A stretch of DNA of 64,000 nt. Source: Anaerolineae bacterium. GTDB taxonomy: Bacteria; Chloroflexota; Anaerolineae; Aggregatilineales; Phototrophicaceae. The notes under the pieces are model-generated. The model saw only the letters and a list, made by a program, of their open reading frames with translations. It did not search any database and was not told the DNA's origin. Below, one piece after another: positions 1 to 8,601 of the stretch (position 1 is the stretch's first letter; each line of letters opens with the position of its first letter). The DNA lies in NCBI GenBank assembly GCA_021296065.1, contig JAGWBD010000007.1, positions 1 to 64,000 on the forward strand, in the 5' to 3' direction. The position numbers and the translations under genes are program-made.

Positions 1-291
1 CCGTCGGGGTAATTCGATTTACGTCTACCGGTCCGGAGAATACAATTGATTGATCGTCGGGCATGGTGAGGGGGTGGGTAGCTGGCCCGTCCTGATATTC
101 TGTCCGAACGTCTCCGTGATGCAGGTACTTGAGGTCAGGGCCGCGACTGGCACCGCTGATCGGAATGCATTCCATATTCTCCCTTGCGGAAATGTTGTGA
201 TAGGATATTTGTCAGCGTGAGGCCCGCAGGGTTGGCAATCCACTCCGCAGGCCACACCGGGTTGTGCCGGATTTCGTGCCGGAGGGAGTGC

Positions 292-1323
292 ATGCGGCGA
301 TTGTCATCATTGATGTTGCCTGTGTTGCTGTTTGTGGCCAGCAACCTTGCGCAGGCGCTGCCAATATGCGAATCGCCAGGGGCGGTCGAATGCAGCGTGA
401 GCGATGACGTGCTGGCCGCCAATCGCTGGCCCACGGTGCGCCCCCTGCCCGTCGATGAAGAACTGCTTTACGATCGGGACTACCGGCGCGTGGCGGGCAT
501 CCTGCCCGTCTACGAGGAACCTTTCGGCGAGCTGCTGGAGACCACTGACGAAGGCTACAGTTTCGTCACCGTGTCGCAGATTGAGGACGACTGGGCGGAA
601 ATCGGTGAGGGCCAATGGGTCCCGCTCGACGTGCTTGGCGAGGAAGTCATACCGTCGCGCTATGCCGGCGTGGAATTGCCGACGGCAGGCCTGGAATTCC
701 CGATGGCCTGGACCCTGCGTCATTTGCGCGCGGCGACCGAACCGGGCGGCGCTGACTCGCCGCTAAACCCCTTCCTTTACCGCTACACGCGTGTGAACGT
801 CTTCAGTTGCGTGAAGGTGAACGGCAGGTGCTGGTATCAGGTTGGCAAGGACCAGTGGATACACCAGTACAACCTGGCCATGTTCGTTCCGGTCGGGCGC
901 CCGGAAGACATTGATACGCAAAAGTGGGTCGGCATCGATCTTTACGAACAGGTGCTCACGGCCTACGAGGGCGAGACGCCGGTCTTCACCACGCTGGTAT
1001 CCTCCGGTCTGGAGGAATGGTCCACCAACGAGGGGATCTTCCACGTCTGGTTGCGGCGCGCGCGCGGCGACATGAGCGGCGCTTTCCAGCAGCCGGACTT
1101 CTACTCCTTGCAGGAAGTCCCCTGGACGCAGTATTTCGACGGCGGCATCGCCCTGCACGGCGCTTATTGGCACGATGGTTTCGGCTTCCGCCGCAGCCAT
1201 GGCTGCGTCAACGCTTCCATTCTCGATTCGCACTGGCTCTTCGACTGGTCCAACGACTACTGGGACTGGGAAGAAGGGCACGGCATCGCGGTATACGTCT
1301 ACACAACCGGCCAGTACGAATAG
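292..1323 (+). CDS. L,D-transpeptidase (YkuD-type) with N-terminal signal sequence
   Basis: GIALHGAYWHDGFGFRRSHGCVN matches the YkuD HG...SHGCVN catalytic motif; start moved to internal Met before the signal peptide MRRLSSLMLPVLLFVASNLAQA. Confidence 0.9.
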   Translation: MRRLSSLMLPVLLFVASNLAQALPICESPGAVECSVSDDVLAANRWPTVRPLPVDEELLYDRDYRRVAGILPVYEEPFGELLETTDEGYSFVTVSQIEDDWAEIGEGQWVPLDVLGEEVIPSRYAGVELPTAGLEFPMAWTLRHLRAATEPGGADSPLNPFLYRYTRVNVFSCVKVNGRCWYQVGKDQWIHQYNLAMFVPVGRPEDIDTQKWVGIDLYEQVLTAYEGETPVFTTLVSSGLEEWSTNEGIFHVWLRRARGDMSGAFQQPDFYSLQEVPWTQYFDGGIALHGAYWHDGFGFRRSHGCVNASILDSHWLFDWSNDYWDWEEGHGIAVYVYTTGQYE

Positions 1324-1409
1324 TCCGCAGCAACAGGTCAATGCCGGAGCGCGATGCGCGCCCCGCTTGCAGCGCCGCCCCTTGCGGGCAGCGAGGCTTC
1401 AGACTGTGT

Positions 1410-2165
1410 TCAGAGGGTGATATCCCAGGCGGCCAGATCGGCCAGGAAGCGGTGGGCGGTCAGGTCCAGATGGATGGGCGTCACGCTGGCGTAGCCGTGG
1501 TGCACGGCCCACAGGTCGGTGCCTTCCTCGTCAGTCATGCCGCCGGGCGCGGGCCCGACGATGCGATAGACGCTGCCATTGCCGGCCAGTTTGTCGTTGT
1601 AGATGCGGATGCCCTGGCGCGTGAGACGAATCTCGCGAATGTCGTCACAGGCAGGCAGATTGACGTTGAGGATGGTGAAGGGCGGCAGGCAGCGTTTGAG
1701 GGCGTATTCGCCGACAATGCGGGTCGCGATACGCGCGGCGGCGTCGTAATCGGCGACCTCGTCGGCCTCCGGGTTATCAAGGGAGAAGGCGATGGCCGGG
1801 ATGCCGTGGATGGTGGCTTCCAGCGCCGCGCTGACGGTGCCGCTGTAGGTAACGTCCTGGCCCATGTTGGCGCCGCGGTTGATGCCCGAAACGACGACGC
1901 GCGCGGGCCATTCGGCCATGCCCAGCGCGGTCAACGCGATGCAATCGGCCGGCGAGCCGCTCACGGCCAGGGCGGGGGTGCCGTCCGGCAGCAAGGTTTC
2001 CGCGACCGGGATGTCCTGGAAGAGGGTCTTCTTGTGGCCGCTGGCGCTCTGGTTGACGGCCGGGGCGATAACGCGCACCTCGCCAAGCTCCTGCATGGCG
2101 GCGGCCAGCGCGACGATGCCCGGCGCGCGCACGCCATCATCGTTGGTGACGAGAATGTAACTCAC
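1410..2165 (-). CDS. surE: 5'-nucleotidase SurE
   Basis: MSYILVTNDDGVRAPGIVAL, SGSPADCI, SGINRGANMGQDVTYSGTVSAALEA are SurE signatures. Confidence 0.95.
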   Translation of the reverse strand: MSYILVTNDDGVRAPGIVALAAAMQELGEVRVIAPAVNQSASGHKKTLFQDIPVAETLLPDGTPALAVSGSPADCIALTALGMAEWPARVVVSGINRGANMGQDVTYSGTVSAALEATIHGIPAIAFSLDNPEADEVADYDAAARIATRIVGEYALKRCLPPFTILNVNLPACDDIREIRLTRQGIRIYNDKLAGNGSVYRIVGPAPGGMTDEEGTDLWAVHHGYASVTPIHLDLTAHRFLADLAAWDITL

Positions 2166-2269
2166 TCAGGTTGTGCTCCCTGTGTCTTCGGATTCCCCAT
2201 ACCATGTATTGTACGACTGGATGTCAAGTGGAGATTTCAACCGGGTTAAGGGTAGGTAAACCAAGCTGT

Positions 2270-3937
2270 TCAGTTCTCAATGGAAATGCTGCCGAGAGGG
2301 ATGCGTCTGTCTTCGGGTCGTTGACCGTCGGCGAGGGTGACCTCCAGGCGTTGTCCGTCCACCAGTCGATAAAGCCCCGTGTAGACCTTATAGGTCCCGG
2401 CAATCAGATCCGGTGGAACTGTGACGTTCCATTGTTCGCGGGACTGCATCCCGGCATACCAGAGGCGGGTGGGCAAACGCTGCCCAAGTGGATACTGGTC
2501 CACATTCCAGTGCGACCCGTTGGTCTCATGTATGAAATGCAGAAACTGGGTCCAGTCTTCCACGCCATCACTGACAGAATTCCACAGAAATTCGACGTCC
2601 ATTGATTGCCCGGCCTTTACACGCCCGGGTATGTCAACCTTCTGCAAGACAAATCCGTTGGCAAAGTCTCCGACCACTGCTTTCCGGTCCGAATTTGCTG
2701 CCAGGTCCGGAAACACCAGTTCGTCCAGTAAAATATGGGTGTCTCCCAACAGGGGATGATCGCTGGTGTCGATCGTCACAGGTATGAATTCGTCTTCATC
2801 AATCCGCCAGAACGAGAGTGTCAGCCACAAGGCGCGATCTGTGGGCGCAGCTTGCGGTATATCCAGCCTCGCTTTGGGGAAAGCGGAGTTCAGGTTGCCA
2901 GGCATCCAGCTGCGGGTATCGATACCGCTCCGGCTGTTGGCCGAAGCGATTGGGTTGCCATTTTCCTGGTCCAGGAGCTGGAAAGTAATTCCAAAGTAGT
3001 CGGTTAGTGGTCTTGTCGCATACAACCAGATCCTGATCGTTTCCTTTTCACCAGGGTTGAGGGTAGCGTGAGACCAGCCCCGCAGGGCCAGGGCGCCATC
3101 CAGGATGTCCGCGGAGATCTCGTTATCGTATCCCTTCCAGAGGAAATAATACCTTTGGAAAACCTTGTCTTGCCAGACTGGCGCGGCCAACTGCAGAATG
3201 CAGACAAGCGCGTAAGTCAGGCAGATACTTGCCAGGAACTTTCGTTCACCGATCCTGGGGCCTGGCACGTTGGCTTTTGCGGACCCTGCCGTGCCTGCAA
3301 GCGCAACAGCGATACCCAATACCTCCAGGGTCTCTTCCAGAGGTTCAACCAGGGTAATTCCAAACAGTGTCGCATCGTCAAGAAGATGGGCAATAGCGGC
3401 AAGACATATTCCAACTGGCAAGAGAAAGAGACAGACACGTCTGACAACGTGCTTTCTGTAGTGGCGGATCAGGACCAGCGAATGTACGACCAGAAAGACG
3501 CCGAACAAGAGCAACAGCCATTTTTCGGGAATGAAATTACGGTTGAGGGCAATTAACTCGAACAGGGACAATCCTGTAAACCCGGATCCAAGGACCAGCC
3601 AGAACGTCCGCTCAGCGAAGCGGCCCCTTAAGGATGCGATTCCGTTATAGAAGCCCAGGATACCCAGAAAGAGCATTTGAAAAGTTGAATTCACCGAGGT
3701 GATGGTCCACTCATGGTCAAAGTGCCAGAGCTTGAGGGGTAAAATTGCCGAGTTTGTCAGGTCCGCCACAAGGTAGATCACCAGCAGCAGGGCGTGCACG
3801 GCAACAAACAGGGTCGGCAGGTTCTTTCCCGGCCCTGGAATGAGTGGCCCTGATTTGAATCTGACAACCCAGACAAAAAGTGTACACAGGGCCAGCGACA
3901 GGGACAGAAAGGGCAAAACCGGATGAGGCCAGGTCAC
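2270..3937 (-). CDS. Hypothetical multi-TM membrane protein with C-terminal extracytoplasmic beta-rich region
   Basis: Long ORF with repeated hydrophobic segments in the first ~260 aa; no family recognised. Confidence 0.65.
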   Translation of the reverse strand: MTWPHPVLPFLSLSLALCTLFVWVVRFKSGPLIPGPGKNLPTLFVAVHALLLVIYLVADLTNSAILPLKLWHFDHEWTITSVNSTFQMLFLGILGFYNGIASLRGRFAERTFWLVLGSGFTGLSLFELIALNRNFIPEKWLLLLFGVFLVVHSLVLIRHYRKHVVRRVCLFLLPVGICLAAIAHLLDDATLFGITLVEPLEETLEVLGIAVALAGTAGSAKANVPGPRIGERKFLASICLTYALVCILQLAAPVWQDKVFQRYYFLWKGYDNEISADILDGALALRGWSHATLNPGEKETIRIWLYATRPLTDYFGITFQLLDQENGNPIASANSRSGIDTRSWMPGNLNSAFPKARLDIPQAAPTDRALWLTLSFWRIDEDEFIPVTIDTSDHPLLGDTHILLDELVFPDLAANSDRKAVVGDFANGFVLQKVDIPGRVKAGQSMDVEFLWNSVSDGVEDWTQFLHFIHETNGSHWNVDQYPLGQRLPTRLWYAGMQSREQWNVTVPPDLIAGTYKVYTGLYRLVDGQRLEVTLADGQRPEDRRIPLGSISIEN

Positions 3938-4077
3938 GGAAGGTGAACCGTCGGATCGTCGGGCAAGTCGGAAAATCCCGGATGCCCGGAGGAGATTGGG
4001 AGGGATTTCATTAGACCTGACGTACTGCAGAACGATCTGCAGCCCTTGTGAAAATTAAGCGGCCGGCTGCCCGTGAC

Positions 4078-4773
4078 TCAAGCGGCGCTGCCAACGCGAA
4101 TGCCGGGCCCCATGGTGGAGGTAAGCACGATGCGCCGCAGGTAAGCTCCCTTGACGGCCGAGGGACGGGCGCCGGCGATGGCGTCAACCACCGTGCGCGT
4201 GTTTTCCAGCAAGGGCTCGTATTCGAAGCTGGCCTTGCCGACCGGCACGTGCAGGTTGCCGGTCTTGTCGTTGCGAAACTCGACGCGGCCGGCCTTGCGC
4301 TCTTCGATGGCCTGGGGCAGGTCGGCGGGTTGCACCACAGTGCCGGCGCGCGGGTTGGGCATCATGCCGCGCGGGCCAAGGATGCGGCCGAGGCGCCCGA
4401 CGCGCGACATCATGGAAGGCACCGCCAGGGCGGCGTCAAATTCCAGCCAGCCCTCGTTCTGGATGCGGGCGACCACCGCGTCGTCGGCGATGACGTCGGC
4501 GCCGGCCTCTTCGGCGGCGCGGGCGTCCTCACCCTCGGCGAAGACCAGCACACGCACCGAACGGCCGAGGCCATGCGGCAGCAGCACGGTATTGCGCACC
4601 TGCTGGTCGCTGTGGCGCGGGTCTATGCCGAGGCGCACGTGTAGCTCGATGGTCTCGTCGAATTTGGCGGTAGCCAGTTGTTGCACCAGCCGGACCGCTT
4701 CCTCAAGCGGATAGTCGCGGTTGCGGTCGAAGGCCTGCAGCGCTGCTTCGTAACGTTTGCCTCTTTTTGCCAT
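4078..4773 (-). CDS. rplA: 50S ribosomal protein L1
   Basis: MAKRGKRYEAALQAFDRNRDYPLEEAV..., GRLGRILGPRGMMPNPRAGTV; internal Met preceded by GGAGGA. Confidence 0.97.
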   Translation of the reverse strand: MAKRGKRYEAALQAFDRNRDYPLEEAVRLVQQLATAKFDETIELHVRLGIDPRHSDQQVRNTVLLPHGLGRSVRVLVFAEGEDARAAEEAGADVIADDAVVARIQNEGWLEFDAALAVPSMMSRVGRLGRILGPRGMMPNPRAGTVVQPADLPQAIEERKAGRVEFRNDKTGNLHVPVGKASFEYEPLLENTRTVVDAIAGARPSAVKGAYLRRIVLTSTMGPGIRVGSAA

Positions 4774-4831
4774 GTTTTCCTCCCCGTGGTGCTGGCGGGC
4801 CATGCATGGCCCTCCCACAGAACTGTATGAA

Positions 4832-5257
4832 TCAGTCGACGACGGTGACGCCCATCTGGCGCGCGGTGCCTTCCACCTGACGCATGGCCGCCTCGATGTT
4901 TGAGGTGTTAAGGTCGGGCAATTTCACCTCGGCGATCTCCTGCACCTGACGGCGATTGAGCTGGCCGACTTTTTCGGTGAGGGGGTTGGCTGCGCCTTTC
5001 TCGATGCCCGCAGCCTTGCGGATCAGAAAGGCGGTCGGCGGGCTTTTGAGTTCAAAGCGGAAGGAGTTGTCGCTGAAGACGGTGATTTCGGCGGGAATGA
5101 TATCGCCCATGCGGTTGCTGGTGCGGGCGTTGTATTCCTTGCAGAAGCCCATCAAATTGATGCCGTGCTGGGCCAGTGCCGGACCGATCGGCGGCGCCGG
5201 ATTGGCCTTGCCGGCGGGGATTTGCAGGGTCAGGATGGCCTTGATTTTCTTTGCCAT
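4832..5257 (-). CDS. rplK: 50S ribosomal protein L11
   Basis: [46 protein letters not shown]. Confidence 0.98.
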   Translation of the reverse strand: MAKKIKAILTLQIPAGKANPAPPIGPALAQHGINLMGFCKEYNARTSNRMGDIIPAEITVFSDNSFRFELKSPPTAFLIRKAAGIEKGAANPLTEKVGQLNRRQVQEIAEVKLPDLNTSNIEAAMRQVEGTARQMGVTVVD

Positions 5258-5272
5258 GCAGTTTTTTCGTCC

Positions 5273-5893
5273 TCAGGCTTTCTCAACTTCCAGGAAATCC
5301 AGTTCGACCGGCGTATCGCGCCCGAAAAAGTTGACCATCACGCGCACGCGGGTCTTGTCGATATCGATGTTGTCGACCGTGCCGATAAAGTCATTGAAGG
5401 GGCCATCGATGATACGCACCTTCTCACCGACGCTGAAGTTGACGACGATGGTCGGCGTTTCCTGCGACATGCGGTCCATGATCTTGTTGACTTCTTCCTC
5501 GAGCAGGGGCGTGGGGTCGTTGCCCATGCCCACAAAGCCGGTCACGCCAGGCGTGTTGCGCACGACGTACCAGGAGTCCTCGTCCATGACCATTTCGACC
5601 AGCAGGTAGCCGGGGAAGACACGGCGTTCCACAGGACGGTGCTTGCCGTCGCGAATCTCAATTTCTTCCTCGGTGGGAATGATGACGTCAAAGATCTTGT
5701 CACGCATGCCCATGGTCTCGATACGCTGCTCAATGGCGTGGCGCACCTTGTTCTCGTAGCCGGAATAGCAGTGGATCACGAACCACTGTCTGTCAACCGC
5801 GGCGGATTCTGTACCGTCTTCGAGGATGATATTTAACTCATCGTCCTCGTTATCCAGCCAGACCGGTTCGGGGTCGAACCCTTCCTGGTTCAT
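5273..5893 (-). CDS. nusG: Transcription termination/antitermination protein NusG
   Basis: WFVIHCYSGYENKV, VFPGYLLVEMVMDEDSWYVVRNTPGVTGFVG and C-terminal KOW; start at MNQEGFDPEP (upstream extension overlaps secE). Confidence 0.96.
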   Translation of the reverse strand: MNQEGFDPEPVWLDNEDDELNIILEDGTESAAVDRQWFVIHCYSGYENKVRHAIEQRIETMGMRDKIFDVIIPTEEEIEIRDGKHRPVERRVFPGYLLVEMVMDEDSWYVVRNTPGVTGFVGMGNDPTPLLEEEVNKIMDRMSQETPTIVVNFSVGEKVRIIDGPFNDFIGTVDNIDIDKTRVRVMVNFFGRDTPVELDFLEVEKA

Positions 5894-5910
5894 TTGCTCT
5901 CCCGCCCCCG

Positions 5911-6369
5911 TCACCAGGACGCTGAATTCTTGCGATTCGAACGAATGTAAAGAAATGTGCCCAGCCCGACAACCACGACGAAAAAGCCAAGAAAGACGAG
6001 TGGCTGGCCGAGGCCAATGGCAAAGAGTTCGCTGTAACCAAGGGTGATCAGGCCCAGCACGATGGCCGCCAGCAGCGTGGACACCAGCACGATGACACTC
6101 AGACGGCGCGCCTCCAGGCGCGTGGGCCAACTGACCTTTTTGACCTCGTCACGCACGCCCTCGAAGTAAATGGCGAGTACGGTGAAGGGCCGGGTCAGCC
6201 GGTTGCCGCTTTCCTGCACCACGGGCTGGTTGCGCCGGCCGGGCGTGGCGCGACCCTTGCGCGCAGTAACGCCGCGCTCCTGCGACTCGTCCGGCTGTGC
6301 GTCGGAGCGGTCGCCGAATGGCCACCAGCCCCGCCTTCTCCGGGTTCCGGTCGTCTTGCCGGTTGTCAT
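5911..6369 (-). CDS. secE: Preprotein translocase SecE with long basic N-terminus and an apparent extra C-terminal TM segment
   Basis: FEGVRDEVKKVSWPTRLEARRLSVIVLVSTLL signature; adjacent to nusG. Confidence 0.88.
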   Translation of the reverse strand: MTTGKTTGTRRRRGWWPFGDRSDAQPDESQERGVTARKGRATPGRRNQPVVQESGNRLTRPFTVLAIYFEGVRDEVKKVSWPTRLEARRLSVIVLVSTLLAAIVLGLITLGYSELFAIGLGQPLVFLGFFVVVVGLGTFLYIRSNRKNSASW

Positions 6370-6425
6370 ACAAACTCCTCGCTTACGCAGCGGGCACCGG
6401 GCTTGCGCGCCCCCTATTCTTGTGC

Positions 6426-6497
6426 AGGGGAGGCAGGAATCGAACCCACAACCTACGGATTTGGAGACCGTTGCTCTGCCAATTGAGCTACTCCCCT
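6426..6497 (-). tRNA. tRNA-Trp (CCA)
   Basis: Reverse complement AGGGGAG...CTCCAAA...GGTTCGATTCC...CTCCCCT folds as cloverleaf; anticodon CCA. Confidence 0.93.
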
Positions 6498-6516
6498 AGG
6501 ATGCGATCCCGCGCTC

Positions 6517-6678
6517 TCAGCGGGTCTCGCGGTAGAGCACGTGACGACGAATGAAGGGGTCGTACTTTTTCAACTCCAGCCGGGCGGTGGTGGTGCGCCG
6601 GTTCTTGGAGGTGATGTACATGTGACCGCTTTCGGTGCTCTTAAGTTTGACGATAACGCGATTGCCTTTTTTGGCCAT
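6517..6678 (-). CDS. rpmG: 50S ribosomal protein L33 (not in supplied ORF track, 53 aa)
   Basis: Manual translation: [53 protein letters not shown]. Confidence 0.96.
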   Translation of the reverse strand: MAKKGNRVIVKLKSTESGHMYITSKNRRTTTARLELKKYDPFIRRHVLYRETR

Positions 6679-6742
6679 CCTGGATCCTGTTCCCTGGCGC
6701 GTTCACCCCTGCCGAAGGAGCGCTGCGCTACGGATGAAAGCA

Positions 6743-6814
6743 AGCCTCTGACGGGATTTGAACCCGTGACCTCATTCTTACCAAGAATGCGCTCTACCCC
6801 TGAGCTACAGAGGC
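6743..6814 (-). tRNA. tRNA-Thr (GGT)
   Basis: Reverse complement GCCTCTGTAGCTCAGGGGTAGAGCGCATTCTTGGTAAGAATGAGGTCACGGGTTCAAATCCCGTCAGAGGC; loop TTGGTAA. Confidence 0.93.
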
Positions 6815-6818
6815 GCTG

Positions 6819-6901
6819 TGGGCCGGGCTGGATTCGAACCAGCGTAGGCTCTCGCCAATGAATTTACAGTCCATCCCCATTAGCCACTCGGGCACCGACC
6901 C
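6819..6901 (-). tRNA. tRNA-Tyr (GTA)
   Basis: Reverse complement GGGTCGGTGCCCGAGTGGCTAATGGGGATGGACTGTAAATTC...GGTTCGAATCCAGCCCGGCCCA; long variable arm. Confidence 0.93.
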
Positions 6902-6984
6902 GTTTCCGCGCCGCCTGCTGCTTACTGCTCACTTCGCGGCCAAGCCTTCGCTCAAGGGCGCCAGGCGCAACCGCCACAGGTTCA

Positions 6985-7057
6985 AGCCACCGACGGGATT
7001 CGAACCCGTAACCACTCGCTTACAAGGCGAGAGCTCTGCCGGTTGAGCTACGGTGGC
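6985..7057 (-). tRNA. tRNA-Thr (TGT)
   Basis: Reverse complement GCCACCGTAGCTCAACCGGCAGAGCTCTCGCCTTGTAAGCGAGTGGTTACGGGTTCGAATCCCGTCGGTGGC. Confidence 0.93.
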
Positions 7058-7067
7058 GTACCCACCG

Positions 7068-7077
7068 CAGTATAGCA
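7068..7077 (-). promoter_or_regulatory. Extended -10 promoter TGCTATACTG for the tRNA-Thr cluster
   Basis: TGCTATACTG ends 11 nt before the tRNA 5' end; same motif recurs before other genes. Confidence 0.65.
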
Positions 7078-7189
7078 GTGCCGCCTTGCCCGGCAAGGCG
7101 TCACCTGCCCGGCAGCACCTGACCGGACGCAGGCGCATTCTAGTCAGGCGGGCAGTTGCTGTCAATGCCAGGCCTGTGCTGGCCGCGGT

Positions 7190-7540
7190 TCATGCCCGGG
7201 CCATGCGCTCCGGCGACAGCAGACCGTTGCGCAGGAGCCAGGCGCTCAGCTGCGCCATGCCCGGCTCGGTGATCAGGCAACCACGATCGATACCGCGCGG
7301 GCTGGTGTCCGGCGGCAAGGGGGATGGCGGCTCCAGCGGCAGGTCACTGCCACGCCTGGCGATGACAAGGGTGGGAACGGAGAGGAATCCGACCCAGTCC
7401 AGCAGTCGCTGGCGGGCCTCGTCGTCATCATCGATGAACAGGTCACGCCAGGCGACGCCGTGCAGGCGCAGGGTCTGCTGCGCCAGGGTAACCCAGGGGC
7501 AGGGCAGACGCCGGTTGTACATCACCAGTTCGCGCGTCAC
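7190..7540 (-). CDS. Glutaredoxin-like protein, single Cys in CPW motif
   Basis: VMYNRRLPCPWVTLAQQTLRLHGVAWRDLFIDDDD...GFLSVPTLVI thioredoxin-fold pattern; GTG start overlapping upstream gene. Confidence 0.65.
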   Translation of the reverse strand: MTRELVMYNRRLPCPWVTLAQQTLRLHGVAWRDLFIDDDDEARQRLLDWVGFLSVPTLVIARRGSDLPLEPPSPLPPDTSPRGIDRGCLITEPGMAQLSAWLLRNGLLSPERMARA

Positions 7541-8535
7541 AGGCCCTCACTCCTTGCCGGCAAATCGCTGCGCCGATCCAGAAAGCACAGGATACCATTG
7601 ACCACGCCGGTGGCGACCCGGTCCGGCCGTTCAGTCAGGAGTTCGCGGTCGGCCAGCATGAAGCCGGTTTCGATGATGGCCGCCGGCGTCCAGAGGTGGA
7701 CCTCGCGGAAGGTATGGTAACTGGTCATGTCCACCGTGACCCCTTCGTGGCGCTGCAGGCCGGTCTCGCGGGCATAGTGGCGCGCGATGCAGTCCACGAG
7801 AATGTCATCGCGGCTGCGGGCGGCCACGCGCGCAGCGGCTGCGGCAACCAGGAAGCCGGACACCTGTTCGCTGAAAGGCTGGCAGGTATTGGCATGGATG
7901 GAGACCAGCGCCGCTGCCTGATAGTCCTGCAGGCGTGGGTCAAATTCGTCGAGCAGGTCGACGGAAAAGCCACGACTGCGCAAGCCGCGCACGATGCGTT
8001 GCGCCACCTCAAAGTTGATGTCGACTTCCGCCAGGCCATCGAGACAGAGCGCACCGGGGTCCGGGTCGGCGCCGGGGCTGTCGGGGTTGGGGCCGCGATG
8101 GCCGGCGACGATGCCGATGCGTTGCAACCAGTTGGGTGTGGCCGCGGCGGTCGGCCGTGCCAGCACTTCCGCCTCAAGCGCTTCCATGCCCAGCTCGTTG
8201 CGTACGGCAGCGGGGATGAAATCCGGCGGAGTCCACCACACCAGAATGGTCGCGATCAGGCCGCTGGCGACGGCCACCAGGAAGAAGGCGCGCATGAAGC
8301 CGCCCAGCAGGTTGACGGCGCCCTGCTGCCGGTCACTGCGACGCCGCTGCAAACGCCGGTCGCGTTCGCGGGCGAGAGCGGCGGCCCGTCGCTGCCGGCT
8401 CTTTTCGGGCGCAGATACCTGCGGGCTGCGGGCGCGCGCCGCCTGCCGCATCATTTCCTCAAATTCCTGTGCGGCAGGCCCTTGTGGCGGCTGTGGCTGG
8501 TCGCCGGAGTCCGGCGGCTCGGGAGTATCGGACAT
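7537..8535 (-). CDS. N-acetylmuramoyl-L-alanine amidase-like (Amidase_3) membrane-anchored protein
   Basis: IVAGHRGPNPDSPG...EVDINFEVAQRIVRGLRSRGFSVDLL...LVSIHANTC; N-terminal TM; start at MSDTPEPPD. Confidence 0.75.
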   Translation of the reverse strand: MSDTPEPPDSGDQPQPPQGPAAQEFEEMMRQAARARSPQVSAPEKSRQRRAAALARERDRRLQRRRSDRQQGAVNLLGGFMRAFFLVAVASGLIATILVWWTPPDFIPAAVRNELGMEALEAEVLARPTAAATPNWLQRIGIVAGHRGPNPDSPGADPDPGALCLDGLAEVDINFEVAQRIVRGLRSRGFSVDLLDEFDPRLQDYQAAALVSIHANTCQPFSEQVSGFLVAAAAARVAARSRDDILVDCIARHYARETGLQRHEGVTVDMTSYHTFREVHLWTPAAIIETGFMLADRELLTERPDRVATGVVNGILCFLDRRSDLPARSEGL

Positions 8536-8601
8536 CAATTTGCCGGGATAATTGCTGACGCCGGCGATTGTAGTCGGCGCCGGCGGCGGGGACAAGCGCG
8601 C

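Noticed and set aside
50-3970. Shared 12-mer GATCGTCGGGCA at ~55 and ~3953 as possible repeat or element ends
   Set aside because: Too short, no inverted termini or target duplications and no transposase between; likely chance.
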